The notes under the pieces are model-generated. The model made no database searches and was not told the origin of the DNA. It saw only the letters and a program-made list of their open reading frames with translations. Source: Acidimicrobiia bacterium (lineage in GTDB: Bacteria > Actinomycetota > Acidimicrobiia > IMCC26256 > JAOSJM01). From it: 64,000 nucleotides of DNA. A program made the translations under genes and the position numbers. Where the stretch lies: positions 1,178,001 to 1,242,000 of the forward strand of contig JAOSJM010000005.1 in the NCBI GenBank assembly GCA_027494165.1. The letters run 5' to 3'. How positions within the stretch are numbered: the first letter of the stretch is position 1; every line of letters starts with the position of its first letter. This document shows positions 1 to 9,899 of this stretch, one piece after another.

Positions 1-228
1 CGTCGGTCACCGGGGTGGTGCAGGACGGCGGCAACCCCCGGACCCCCTCGACCTCGACCAGGCACATGCGGCACATGCCGACCGGCTTCATGCGCTCGTG
101 CCAGCAGAAGCGGGGGATGTAGACGCCGTGCTCCTGGGCGACCTTGATGATCAGCTCGCCCGGTGCGGCCTCGATCTCCTTGCCGTCGATCGTGACCTTC
201 ACGGTCGCCGGGCTCCCCGTCGCGTCGG

Positions 229-232
<4 letters not shown>
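1..232 (-). CDS. nuoG: NADH-quinone oxidoreductase subunit G, N-terminal fragment
   Basis: This is the first ~77 residues of the iron-sulfur subunit of complex I; the rest lies beyond the window edge. The GTG start overlaps the nuoF stop as GTGA. The visible part is the N-terminal 2Fe-2S ferredoxin-like domain: an IDGKEIEA strand, then RFCWHERMKPVGMCRMCLVEVEG, whose three cysteines are cluster ligands. Its position as the last visible gene after nuoF, with translational coupling, fits the standard nuoA-G order. The molybdopterin-like C-terminal part cannot be seen. Confidence 0.93.
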
Positions 233-1531
<1,299 letters not shown>

Positions 1532-1532
<1 letters not shown>

Positions 1533-2032
1533 CAGGCCCTTCCTCCGACCCGGCCCCCCGACACCCCGCGGGCCGTGCGCTCTCCCCGCCGGTAGGACTC
1601 GACGATCTCCTCGGCCGACTCCGGCGTGAGGCGCTCGTGGTACTCGTAGTTCACCTGGAGGCAGGGTGCACCGCCGCAGGCGGCCAGGCACTCGACCTCC
1701 TCGACGTGGACGTCGTCGTCGGTCGCGTAGCGGGCGCGCAGGTGCTCGAGGACCTCGGGGCCCCCGGTGACGAGACACGAGACGTTCGTGCACACCGACA
1801 CCACGAGACGCCCGACCGGCTCCCGCTTGAGCATCGTGTAGAAGGAGCACGTGCCCTGCACCTCGGCGGGGGTCACGCCCACGAGCCCGGCGATCTCCAC
1901 CATCGCCTCGCGACCGAGCCAGCCGTCCTGGTCCTGGGCCAGGTGCGCGAGCGGCAGGATCGCGGATCGGGGCCGGGGGTAGCAGGCGATGATCTCCTGG
2001 GCCCGGGCCAGGTTGTCGGGCGTGAAGGCCAT
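1532..2032 (-). CDS. nuoE: NADH-quinone oxidoreductase subunit E
   Basis: A 166-residue thioredoxin-fold 2Fe-2S subunit of complex I. Ligand cysteines are visible in VCTNVSC and ECLAACGGAPC. The ATG at 2032 lies 2 bp after the nuoD stop, and the stop overlaps the nuoF ATG, so nuoD-nuoE-nuoF are tightly coupled. The alpha-helical N-terminus (residues 5-60, LARAQEIIACYP to FYTMLKREP) is typical. No anomalies were seen. The open frame extends far upstream of 2032, but that part is antisense-type shadow of nuoD. Confidence 0.95.
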
Positions 2033-2034
2033 GG

Positions 2035-3405
2035 CTAGCGGTCGACCTCCCCCATGATCGGGTCGATGCTCGAGACGATCGCCACGGCGTCGGCGACCAT
2101 GCTCCCCCGCACCATCGTTCCCATCGACTGCAGGTTGTAGAAGGACGGTCCGCGGATGTGCATCCGGCAGGGACGGCTGGAGCCGTCGGAGACCAGGTAG
2201 CACCCGATCTCCCCCCGGGGTGACTCCGCGGCCACGTAGGTCTCGCCGGCCGGGACCTTGAAGCCCTCGGTGAAGAGCTTGAAGTGGTGGATGAGAGCCT
2301 CCATCGACTCGTCGATGCGGGCCCGGGGCGGGGGCGTGACCTTCGGGTCCTGGGTCCGGTAGTCCCCGGCGGGCATGCGCTCGACGCACTGGCGGACGAT
2401 GCGGGCCGACTCGAGGATCTCGAACAGGCGGATGCGGTAGCGGTCGAAGACGTCGCCGTTGCCGGTGTAGATCACGTCGAAGTCGACCTCGTCGTAGGCG
2501 AGGTACGGCTGCGCCTTGCGCAGGTCCCACGGGAAGCCGGTCGACCGGAGGATCGGCCCGGTGATCCCGAGGGCCAGCGCCTCCTCGGTCGTGATGACCC
2601 CCACGCCCACCGTCCGCTCGAGCCAGATCGGGTTGCCGGTGAGGAGCCGGTCGTAGTCCCCGACCCCCTCCTCGACGAGGTCGCACAGGTCGAGGACCGA
2701 CTCCTGCCACCCGTCGGGGAGGTCGGCGGCGACCCCGCCGGGGCGGATGTAGTTGTGGTTCATCCGCAGGCCGGTGATCTCCTCGAGGACCCGTAGGACC
2801 TCCTCGCGCTCCCGCCAGCCGTAGAGCATCATCGACACCGCGCCCAGGTCCATCCCGTTCGTGGCCTGGAACAGGAGGTGCGAGCCCATCCGGCCCAGCT
2901 CGCACATCATCATCCGGATCCAGGTCGCCCGGGGCGGGACGTCGAGGTCGAGGAGGCGCTCGACCGCCATCGAGTAGACGAGCTCGTTGGTGAGCGGCGA
3001 GGCGTAGTCCATGCGGGTGACGTTCGTGGCGCCCTGGACGTAGGTGAGCTCCTCGCCGGTCTTCTCCATGCCGGTGTGGAGGTAGCCGATCACCGGTCGG
3101 CTCCGGACGATCAGCTCGCCGTCGAGCTCCATCATGATGCGCAGCACGCCGTGGGTGGACGGGTGCTGGGGCCCCATGTTGACGATCATCGTCTCGCCGG
3201 CGTCGGGCCACGGCCCGCCCGTGAGCACGATCTCCCGCTCGGTCGCCGTGCGGGCCACCGGCACCATCTCCTGGGCCCCCTCGTCGGTCCGCCGCTCGAG
3301 GACCGCCTCGACCTCGGGGTCGACGACGCGCGGGTCGTCGAGGCGGCGCGCGCCGCCCTCGGGGAGCAGGTCGTCCTCGACCGGCGGGCGGGTGTCGTCG
3401 CTCAT
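2035..3405 (-). CDS. nuoD: NADH-quinone oxidoreductase subunit D
   Basis: The 49-kDa-type subunit of complex I, 456 residues, which forms the quinone site with NuoB. The motifs GPQHPSTHGVLR, GYLHTGMEKTGEEL and MMMCELGRMGSHLL, and the C-terminal GSMVADAVAIVSSIDPIMGEVDR are diagnostic. The ATG at 3405 overlaps the nuoC stop (ATGA). An acidic N-terminal stretch of ~50 residues (DDLLPEGG, DPEVEAVLERRTDEG) precedes the conserved core and is longer than in enterobacterial NuoD; I chose this start because of the overlap. Confidence 0.96.
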   Translation of the reverse strand: MSDDTRPPVEDDLLPEGGARRLDDPRVVDPEVEAVLERRTDEGAQEMVPVARTATEREIVLTGGPWPDAGETMIVNMGPQHPSTHGVLRIMMELDGELIVRSRPVIGYLHTGMEKTGEELTYVQGATNVTRMDYASPLTNELVYSMAVERLLDLDVPPRATWIRMMMCELGRMGSHLLFQATNGMDLGAVSMMLYGWREREEVLRVLEEITGLRMNHNYIRPGGVAADLPDGWQESVLDLCDLVEEGVGDYDRLLTGNPIWLERTVGVGVITTEEALALGITGPILRSTGFPWDLRKAQPYLAYDEVDFDVIYTGNGDVFDRYRIRLFEILESARIVRQCVERMPAGDYRTQDPKVTPPPRARIDESMEALIHHFKLFTEGFKVPAGETYVAAESPRGEIGCYLVSDGSSRPCRMHIRGPSFYNLQSMGTMVRGSMVADAVAIVSSIDPIMGEVDR

Positions 3406-3974
3406 CGGGGGCCCGGGTCCTCCTTGAACGTGACCGGGACGCGTGCCGGCGGGTGGTCCTTGCGGAGGGGATGGCCCTCCCAGTCGTCGGGCATGAGGAT
3501 GCGGGTGAGGTCGGGGTGCCCCTCGAAGCGGACGCCGAGGAGGTCGTAGGTCTCCCGCTCGGGGAAGTCCACGCCCGGGTAGAGGTCGGTGAGGCTGGCG
3601 ACCGCGGGGTCGGCGGCGGGGAGCTGGGCGATCACCCGCAGCCGGCGGTTGCGGGGGTGGGACAGGAAGTTGGCGACGACCTCGAAGCGCTCGGCCTCCA
3701 CCCCCGGCGGTACGGCCCGGCCGTCGGCGACGAGGTGGTCGACCGCCGTGACGTCGACGCACTGGGTGAAGCGCTGCTCGTCGCGCAGGAAGGCGGCCAC
3801 GCCGTGCCAGGCCTCCCGGTCCACGTAGACGACCGGCTGGCCGCGCGACTCGACGAAGAGGGTTCCGGGGAACCGCTCGACCACGGCCGCCGCCACCTCG
3901 TCGGACGGCGGCGCCGGGGGCGCATCCGCCCCGGCCTCGGGAATCTGTTCACGAACTGCTGCTTCGTCGGACAA
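3402..3974 (-). CDS. nuoC: NADH-quinone oxidoreductase subunit C
   Basis: The 30-kDa-type subunit of complex I, 190 residues. The family signature [37 protein letters not shown] is complete near the C-terminus (about residues 135-172). An N-terminal Ala/Pro-rich stretch (residues 12-25) is poorly conserved. It lies between nuoB and nuoD in the standard order, and its stop overlaps the nuoD start. The nuoB stop at 3996 is 21 bp upstream. Confidence 0.95.
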   Translation of the reverse strand: MSDEAAVREQIPEAGADAPPAPPSDEVAAAVVERFPGTLFVESRGQPVVYVDREAWHGVAAFLRDEQRFTQCVDVTAVDHLVADGRAVPPGVEAERFEVVANFLSHPRNRRLRVIAQLPAADPAVASLTDLYPGVDFPERETYDLLGVRFEGHPDLTRILMPDDWEGHPLRKDHPPARVPVTFKEDPGPR

Positions 3975-3995
3975 CGCTGGATGCTCGCTTCGGGC

Positions 3996-4521
3996 TCAGG
4001 AGGCGGCCTGCTCGAGGTGGATGCCGGCGCCACCGTGAGGGGTCGCGGCCCGGCGCCGCATGATCTCGCCGCTGCGGATCTGGTCGTGGAGCGTGAGGAT
4101 GCCGTGCATCAGGGTCTCGGGCCCGGGGGCATCCCGGGACGTAGACGTCGACGGGGACGACCTGGTCGACGCCCTGGACGATCGCGTAGTTGTTGAACAT
4201 CCCGCCCGTGCTGGCGCACACGCCCATGGACACGACCCACTTCGGCTCGACCATCTGGTCGTAGACCTGGCGGAGCACCGGCGCCATCTTCTGGCTCACC
4301 CGGCCGGCCACGATCATGAGGTCGGCCTGGCGGGGGCTGGCCCGGAAGACCTCCATCCCGTAGCGGGCGAGGTCGTAGTGCGCGGCGCCCGTGGCCATCA
4401 TCTCGAGGGCGCAGCAGGCGAGCCCGAAGGTCGCGGGCCAGCACGAGTTGCGCCGGGCCCACCGCACGAGGTCCTCGAGCCGCCCGGTCAAGAAGTTGTG
4501 GGGGACCTGCTCCAGGCTCAT
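3996..4521 (-). CDS. nuoB: NADH-quinone oxidoreductase subunit B (one frameshift)
   Basis: The subunit that carries cluster N2 next to the quinone site. Cluster motifs are [19 protein letters not shown] and VYVPGCP. Directly after VPGCP the frame breaks at the G run 4125-4129. The coding strand is then readable in another frame as [16 protein letters not shown] and ends in HLEQAAS, with stop at 3996. Two lost C residues, or one gained, would repair it. I chose the ATG at 4521 because residues after it match family N-termini; the frame is open to 4587. Confidence 0.92.
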
Positions 4522-4591
4522 GGCCCCTCCGGGACGTCGCTGGCCCCCATCGTGGCGCGGTCGGTCCGGCGGGATGTCGCGGGGCACCGGC

Positions 4592-5044
4592 TCACGCCGC
4601 CCTGCCCTCCTCGGGCCCGGCCGGGAGGGCCGGGACGGCCTCCCGGCTGCGCAGGACCGGCCGGGCGGCCTGCTCGCCGAGCCGCTTGGCCGGGCCCCAG
4701 TCGACCGCGCCGCTCGACAGCAGGTACGCGAAGGGGACCAGGAGCACGAGCAGGAACGCGCCCATGGCGACGAGGCCGTAGACGGCCAGGCCCCGGAACA
4801 CGGTCGTGAACGGGTAGAGGAAGATGATCTCGACGTCGAGGACGATGAAGGCCATGGCCACGAGGTAGAAGCGCACGGGGAAGCGCTCCGCGGGCTCGAG
4901 CTCGGGGACGATCCCGCACTCGTAGGGCGCGGTCTTGGCCGGATGGGGCCGCTTGGGACCGAGCAGCCTGGAGGCCACGAACGACAGCGCGATGAAGAGC
5001 ACCACCAGCACGATCATCGTCAGGATCGGCAGGTAGTCGGTCAC
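4592..5044 (-). CDS. nuoA: NADH-quinone oxidoreductase subunit A
   Basis: Small membrane subunit of complex I, 150 residues, with three predicted transmembrane helices (about residues 5-27, 62-84, 90-110). The conserved loop PYECGIVP and helix [10 protein letters not shown] are the family signature. The GTG start is preceded by GGAGG about 11 nt upstream. A ~40-residue C-terminal tail rich in Ala, Arg and Glu extends past the usual end. As first gene of the operon it follows a 163-bp gap that should hold the nuo promoter; no clear Rex site was seen there. Confidence 0.95.
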   Translation of the reverse strand: MTDYLPILTMIVLVVLFIALSFVASRLLGPKRPHPAKTAPYECGIVPELEPAERFPVRFYLVAMAFIVLDVEIIFLYPFTTVFRGLAVYGLVAMGAFLLVLLVPFAYLLSSGAVDWGPAKRLGEQAARPVLRSREAVPALPAGPEEGRAA

Positions 5045-5207
5045 GCGGGGTCACGCCTCCCGGCTCTCACGCCCCTGCGGGCGTCCGTCGGCCCGAGGCT
5101 ATCCGAGAGCGGGTCCGGGGAGGCAAAGGGCCCCGAGCGGTGCGCGGATCGGGGACGCGAGCCACGGCCCTGCCCGGGATCCGCGCGACCCGGTCGTCTC
5201 CCGGCGC

Positions 5208-7283
5208 CTACCGGACGGCCATCCCCACGATCGGCTGGTTCAGGGCGATCGCCCCCGTCGACCCCAGGAACGTGGCGTCGCCGAAGCTGAAGATCCCGCC
5301 GTCGGAGGCCACCAGCCAGTAGCCGGCCCCGGTGCGCGTCGAGGCCATGCCGACGATCGGCCGGTTGAGGGCCATCGCGCCGGTGGAGCCCAGGAAGGTC
5401 GCGTCTCCGAAGGCGAAGATCCCGCCGTCGGAGGCCACCAGCCAGTACCCCTGGCCGAAGGGAGTCGTCGCCATCCCCACGATCGGCTGGTTGAGGGCGA
5501 TCGCGCCGGTCGACCCGTGGAAGGCGGCGTCGCCGAAGGCGAAGATCCCGCCGTCGGAGGCCACCAGCCAGTAGCCCCGGCCGCTGGGCGTCGGGGCCAT
5601 CCCCACGATCGGCTGGTTGAGCGCGCTGCCCCCCGTCGACCCGTGGAAGCCCGCGTCGCCGAAGGTGAAGACCCCCCCGTCGGAGGCCACCAGCCAGTAG
5701 CCCCGGCCGCTCGGGGTGGGGGCCATCCCCACGATCGGCTGGCTGAGGACGGTGTTCCCCGTCGACCCGTAGAAGACCGCGTCGCCGAAGGTGAAGACGC
5801 CGCCGTCGGCCGCCACGAACCAGTAGCCCAGCCCCGTCGGCGTCGGGGCCCCCCCGACGATGGGCTCGTTGAGGGTGATCGCCCCGGTCGAGCCGTAGAA
5901 CGGCGTCGAGAACGAGAACACCCCGCCGTCGCGGGCCACCAGCCAGTAGCCCGAGGCCAGAGCCCCCTGACTCAGGTAGCGCGCGACCCCGAAGTCCTGG
6001 GGGCTCGTGTCGCTGTCGCCCGCGGCCACGATCCTCCCGTCGGCCTGGAGGGCCACCGCCGCCGCGCCGTCGGCGTCACCCGCGGCGAGGTCGGTCTGGA
6101 CGATCCCCCCCGTGCCGAAGGTCGGGTCGAGATCGCCGTCGGGCTCGTAGCGCACGAGGGCGAAGACCCGGGAACCCGCCGAGGGGACGGCCCGGCCCGC
6201 CAGGACGATCGCCCCGGACCGCTCGACCGCCACGCCGTAGGCGATCGAGTCCCCGCCGGGATCGGTGACGACGGTCCCCGGCAGAGAGCCCGAGGCGTTG
6301 AACGTCGTGTCCAGGCTCCCGTCCGCGACGTACCGGGCCGCGGCGAAGCGGGCGGTCCCGACCTCCGCGTACCCCGCGGCCACGATCTTCCCGTCGGGCT
6401 GGAGCGCGACCGCCACGATCTCGTCGTGCGCGCTGCCGGCGACGTCGGTCACCACCTTGCCGTCGCCGTCGAAGGTCGGGTCGAGGGCCCCGCTGCTCCC
6501 GTCGTAGCGGGCCAGGGCGAAGTCGACGCTCGGGCTGGCGCTCCCGGTCCAACCGGCGACGACGATCCCGCCGTCGGGCTGGAGCGCCACGTCCTTCGCC
6601 ATCTCGGCGGCGCCGAAGTCCGTGGTCACCCTGCCGTCTCCGCCGAAGGTCGTATCGAGGGTCCCGTCGGGGAGGTAGCGCACCACGGCGAAGTCGAAGT
6701 CGGCGACGAAGGCCGAACCGACCACGACGATCCTCCCGTCGGGCTGGACGGCAACGCCCCACCCGGTGTCGGCGCCTCCGGCCACGTCGGTGATCACCCG
6801 GCCGGCCGTGCCGAACGTGGGGTCGACCGACCCGTCGGTCCGGAGCCGGACGAGCGCGAGGTCCATCGTGCCCCCGGCGTCGGTCACGCCCGCCACGACG
6901 ATCTTCCCGTCGGGGGCCAGCGCCACCGCGATCGGGACGTCGTCCGAGGCGGTCCCCACGTCGACGACGGTCACGCCCGCCGAGCCGAAGCCCGCATCGA
7001 GGGATCCGTCGGCCTCGTACCGGACCACGACGAACTGGCGGTCCCCGCCGATCTCGGCCTCGCCCACGACGACGATCCTGCCGTCGGGCTGGACCGCCAC
7101 GCCGAAGGCGAGCGCGTCCGCCCCGACCGACGTCGTGACCTTCCCGCCCGTCCCGAACGTCACGTCCAGGTCGCCGTCGGCGGCTCCGGCCGGGCCGGCG
7201 GGCAGGACACCGAACAGCGACGCCACGACGGCGACGATCAGTGGGCGGAGTCGACGCGTGGGGTGGCGCGGCGTGCCGGGCAT
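5208..7283 (-). CDS. secreted protein with delta-60 repeats and GYWLVASDGG repeats
   Basis: A 691-residue predicted secreted protein. The ATG is preceded by GGAGG at good spacing, and residues 1-35 form a signal peptide (RRLRPLIVAVVASL to PAGAA). Residues ~37-450 hold seven delta-60-type units, each with a G-x-L/V-D-x-x-F turn (for example GSLDAGFG, GTLDTTFG) and VAVQPDGRIVVVG strands, likely one seven-bladed beta-propeller. The C-terminal part holds six ~42-residue units of the GYWLVASDGGIFAFGDA type ending in QPIVGMA, common in actinobacterial surface proteins. Biochemical function is unknown; adhesion or envelope binding is a guess. It is isolated between nuoA and the reductase gene. Confidence 0.85.
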   Translation of the reverse strand: MPGTPRHPTRRLRPLIVAVVASLFGVLPAGPAGAADGDLDVTFGTGGKVTTSVGADALAFGVAVQPDGRIVVVGEAEIGGDRQFVVVRYEADGSLDAGFGSAGVTVVDVGTASDDVPIAVALAPDGKIVVAGVTDAGGTMDLALVRLRTDGSVDPTFGTAGRVITDVAGGADTGWGVAVQPDGRIVVVGSAFVADFDFAVVRYLPDGTLDTTFGGDGRVTTDFGAAEMAKDVALQPDGGIVVAGWTGSASPSVDFALARYDGSSGALDPTFDGDGKVVTDVAGSAHDEIVAVALQPDGKIVAAGYAEVGTARFAAARYVADGSLDTTFNASGSLPGTVVTDPGGDSIAYGVAVERSGAIVLAGRAVPSAGSRVFALVRYEPDGDLDPTFGTGGIVQTDLAAGDADGAAAVALQADGRIVAAGDSDTSPQDFGVARYLSQGALASGYWLVARDGGVFSFSTPFYGSTGAITLNEPIVGGAPTPTGLGYWFVAADGGVFTFGDAVFYGSTGNTVLSQPIVGMAPTPSGRGYWLVASDGGVFTFGDAGFHGSTGGSALNQPIVGMAPTPSGRGYWLVASDGGIFAFGDAAFHGSTGAIALNQPIVGMATTPFGQGYWLVASDGGIFAFGDATFLGSTGAMALNRPIVGMASTRTGAGYWLVASDGGIFSFGDATFLGSTGAIALNQPIVGMAVR

Positions 7284-7345
7284 CGGACCTCCAGGCGACG
7301 GACCGGCGACCGCCACCGGGGGGACGGCGGCGTGGACGCGAGGCG

Positions 7346-7375
7346 AGTCTCGCTCGACCACCCATCGGGAGTCAA
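7346..7375 (-). promoter_or_regulatory. candidate housekeeping promoter for the repeat protein
   Basis: On the minus strand, TTGACT (7375-7370) and GAGACT (7351-7346) are 18 bp apart, about 60 bp upstream of the start codon at 7283. The -35 matches well; the -10 departs from TANNNT. The rest of the 202-bp gap 7284-7485 shows nothing else I recognise. Confidence 0.35.
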
Positions 7376-7485
7376 CGACCGCGCCGGGTCGCCGACGGCA
7401 CACGCGTCACGTCGACGACCCGCGGCCGCGGAACGGTCGAGACGGGACGACGGCCCGCCCGCCGACGTCGAGGGAGTGACCGGTC

Positions 7486-8787
7486 CTAGGGCTCCGGGCC
7501 GAGCGCCACGAGCCGCTCGACCACCCGGTACGCGACCTCGGCCGGGCCGAGCTCGTCGGGGCGGAGGAGGTTCGCCATGATCCGCAGCACCCACTCCATG
7601 AGCGGGCGCGAGCGCATGCCGATCCGGGTGAGCTCGCGCATGACGGCGGGGTTGCCAATGGCCCGCACGAACGCCCGGGCCACCCGGAAGTACGCGCCGT
7701 AGGTCTCGTCGAGGAGCCCGGGGAAGCGCGCGAGCGCCATCGCGTCGCCGGTGGCCAGGGCCTCGTCGAGCACGCCGGCCGCGAGCCGTCCGGTCTCGTA
7801 GGCGTACGAGATGCCCTCGCCGTTGAACGGGTTGACCGAGCCGGCCGCGTCACCCACCACGAGCCAGGTCGGGCCGGCCTTGGGGTGCACGGAGCCGCCC
7901 GTCGGGAGACGCCCGCCGGTGGGCGGGCCGCAGGCGGTCTCGGTCGAGAGACCCCACCGGGCGGGGGCGGTCGCGACGAAGGCGTCCATCAGCACCGACG
8001 TGTTCACCGACTTCCACCCCGAGAAGGTCGACAGCAGCCCGACGCCCACGTTCACCGTCCCGTCGCCGACGGGGAAGATCCACCCGTAGCCGGGCAGGTG
8101 GTTCCCGTCGCGGTCGCGCAGGTCGAGGTGGCTCTCGATCCAGGGCTCGTCGTGGTACGGGCTGGTGAAGTAGCCGCGCAGGGCCATGCCGAGCGGGTAC
8201 CGCCGGTCCCGCGAGGTGCCGAGCGCCCGCCCGAAACGGGAGTTCGCCCCGTCGGCGACGACGAGGAAGCGGGCGCGCGCCGTCTCGGTGGCGCCGGTCT
8301 CGTGGCACCGGAGCACCGCCCCGGTGACCAGGCCCGACCCCGCGAGCGGTACGACCGCCTCGGTCGCCGGCCGGAACGTCGCGCCGGCCTTCACGGCCTG
8401 CTCCACGACCATCTCGTCGAGGTCCCGGCGGCGGACCACGTACCCGTACGGCGGCAGGTCGGGGTGGTCGGGCCAGGGGAGCTCGAGCGTGATGCCGTGG
8501 GCCATCGACCGCAGCCCCTCGAAGCGGAGGTGGCCCGACAGCCGGTCGGCCAGGCCCATGTCGTGGAGCTGGCGGACGGCCCGGGGCGTGAGTCCGTCAC
8601 CACACGTCTTGTCGCGCGGGAACCGCTTGCGCTCGACCAGCAGGACGCTCCGGCCCCGCTCGGCGAGCCAGTAGGCCGCGCCGGCCCCCGCCGGCCCCGC
8701 CCCGACCACGAGCACGTCCCAGCGGTCGTCGGGCCTGCTCGTGACGGCTTCGTCGGTCGTGGCGTGGGCTCCCGCCGCGTCGCTCAT
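7486..8787 (-). CDS. geranylgeranyl reductase family FAD protein (menaquinone side-chain reductase type)
   Basis: A 433-residue flavoprotein. It has a dinucleotide-binding VLVVGAGPAGAGAAYWLAERG near residue 25, the family motif FPRDKTCGDGLTPRAV, and the second FAD motif VVGDAAGSVNPFNGEGISYAYETG. Homologues reduce isoprenoid side chains; MenJ of mycobacteria reduces one double bond of menaquinone. Its position between nuo and the quinol oxidase operon fits a menaquinone role, which is inference. The ATG at 8787 (MSDAAGAHATTDEA) is the best start, as upstream codons lie in the divergent promoter region of the plus-strand operon. Confidence 0.85.
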   Translation of the reverse strand: MSDAAGAHATTDEAVTSRPDDRWDVLVVGAGPAGAGAAYWLAERGRSVLLVERKRFPRDKTCGDGLTPRAVRQLHDMGLADRLSGHLRFEGLRSMAHGITLELPWPDHPDLPPYGYVVRRRDLDEMVVEQAVKAGATFRPATEAVVPLAGSGLVTGAVLRCHETGATETARARFLVVADGANSRFGRALGTSRDRRYPLGMALRGYFTSPYHDEPWIESHLDLRDRDGNHLPGYGWIFPVGDGTVNVGVGLLSTFSGWKSVNTSVLMDAFVATAPARWGLSTETACGPPTGGRLPTGGSVHPKAGPTWLVVGDAAGSVNPFNGEGISYAYETGRLAAGVLDEALATGDAMALARFPGLLDETYGAYFRVARAFVRAIGNPAVMRELTRIGMRSRPLMEWVLRIMANLLRPDELGPAEVAYRVVERLVALGPEP

Positions 8788-8991
8788 CGCGCTCCTCGTC
8801 GGCTCCGGCCGGCATGGTGACATACGGAGCGCGCGACCTCGCAGGCGGGAGGACCGCGCCTCGCCGGGACGCGCCTCGCCGGGGGTTGCCTTCCGATGTG
8901 CCGCCTCCTCGCCTAGCGTGATAACAAGCTGCCCATCGGCCGCCGGCGAGCGCGGGTGTGCGGCGGCTCCACGGGGAGGACGTAACGGCCC
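8788..8991. other. divergent intergenic region upstream of the quinol-oxidase operon
   Basis: This 204-bp gap separates the divergent reductase gene and the bc/b6-type operon, so it should hold promoters for both. It contains a short tandem repeat of CGCGCCTCGCCGGG (about 8854-8883) and an AT-richer TAGCGTGATAACAAG stretch near 8917-8931 that could include a -10 element. I could not fix a convincing -35/-10 pair. Confidence 0.4.
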
Positions 8992-9456
8992 ATGCCCAAC
9001 CTGCTTCCCGAGTCGATCGGCTGGATGCGCCCCGCCGGCCGGCTGATCTGGTTCAGCCTCGTCACGATCGTCGCCATCGTGGGGATCTTCCTCGTGATGC
9101 GCCGGCCGAGGTCGGGTCGCCCCGTCACCTGGGCCCAGGCGGTGCTCGGGGCCACGGGCATCTTCGCCCTGTTCTTCCTCTGCTACGCCATCGTCCCGCA
9201 CGAGTGGATCACCTTCTCCGACTCGTACCTCAAGTGGAGCTCCGACAAGTTCCTCTTCGAGACCCGCCCGGTGAAGATGTCGTACGACAAGCTCCGCGAC
9301 ATCGTCACCGTCGGCATCTACCTGGTCTTCTTCGGGCTCAACCTCTTCATGTGGGTGAAGTGGCAGCAGCGGCCGGTCGCGACCGTCGAGGAGCCGACCG
9401 CCGAGGAGCCCGCGGGGACCTCGGCCTTCGGGCGTCCGAAGGTGAGGAAGGCCTGA
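8992..9456 (+). CDS. small membrane protein, first gene of the quinol-oxidase operon
   Basis: A 154-residue protein with three predicted membrane helices (about residues 17-36, 48-66 and 100-120) and a polar loop FSDSYLKWSSDKFLFETRPVKMSYDKLRD between helices 2 and 3. The tail is hydrophilic. I do not recognise a named family. It is 4 bp upstream of the ferredoxin gene and co-directional with the cytochrome b genes, so it is probably an accessory subunit or assembly factor of that complex; this is inference from position. Confidence 0.75.
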   Translation: MPNLLPESIGWMRPAGRLIWFSLVTIVAIVGIFLVMRRPRSGRPVTWAQAVLGATGIFALFFLCYAIVPHEWITFSDSYLKWSSDKFLFETRPVKMSYDKLRDIVTVGIYLVFFGLNLFMWVKWQQRPVATVEEPTAEEPAGTSAFGRPKVRKA

Positions 9457-9460
9457 GCGC

Positions 9461-9874
9461 ATGGCCAGGACCGACGCCAACCCGCCCATGCCGACCTTCG
9501 CCACCGACTACCAGCTCGTCGAGGTCGACCCCTCCTACCTGACCCAGGCGGTCAAGCCCAAGCAGTTCCTCCACATCGACCAGTCCGAGTGCATCACCTG
9601 CGAGGGCTGCGTCGACATCTGCCCCTGGAAGTGCATCCACATGGTGTCCGTCTCGGCCATCGCCGAGGCCGTCAACACCGAGCGGCCCGGCGACGACCCC
9701 CGCGACACCGTCGCCTTCATCGTCGACGAGGACGTCTGCACCCGCTGCGCGCTCTGCGTCGACCGCTGCCCCACCGGGATCATCGTCCTCGGCAAGATCA
9801 CCACCGACGTCGCCGAAGGCGACCCCCACGCCCGCACCCCCCGGCACGGCTACGCCTACGGCGTCCGCTTCTAG
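9461..9874 (+). CDS. 2[4Fe-4S] ferredoxin, membrane-complex associated
   Basis: A 137-residue protein with two 4Fe-4S motifs, CITCEGCVDICPWKC (about residues 43-57) and CTRCALCVDRCPTG (about 89-102). The insertion between them (~30 residues, VSVSAIAEAVNTERPGDDPRD) makes it longer than simple clostridial ferredoxins. It sits 25 bp before the cytochrome b6-like gene. A soluble electron carrier co-transcribed with a quinol:cytochrome c complex suggests it passes electrons to or from the complex or the nearby Nuo; that is inference. Confidence 0.88.
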   Translation: MARTDANPPMPTFATDYQLVEVDPSYLTQAVKPKQFLHIDQSECITCEGCVDICPWKCIHMVSVSAIAEAVNTERPGDDPRDTVAFIVDEDVCTRCALCVDRCPTGIIVLGKITTDVAEGDPHARTPRHGYAYGVRF

Positions 9875-9899
9875 GCCGACGGGACCACAGGAGAGGCTC

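Noticed and set aside
5045..5207. A Rex site upstream of nuoA
   Set aside because: I searched for TTGTG/CACAA-like arms at the right spacing and found none.
5517..7580. A 687-residue plus-strand open frame opposite the repeat protein
   Set aside because: It is the antisense of a repetitive GC-rich gene; its translation is low-complexity Arg/Gly/Val/His, with no domain and no ribosome site.
8854..8883. Short tandem repeat CGCGCCTCGCCGGG as a regulatory element
   Set aside because: Two copies of a GC-rich 15-mer in GC-rich DNA are weak evidence, and there is no palindrome or link to a promoter.
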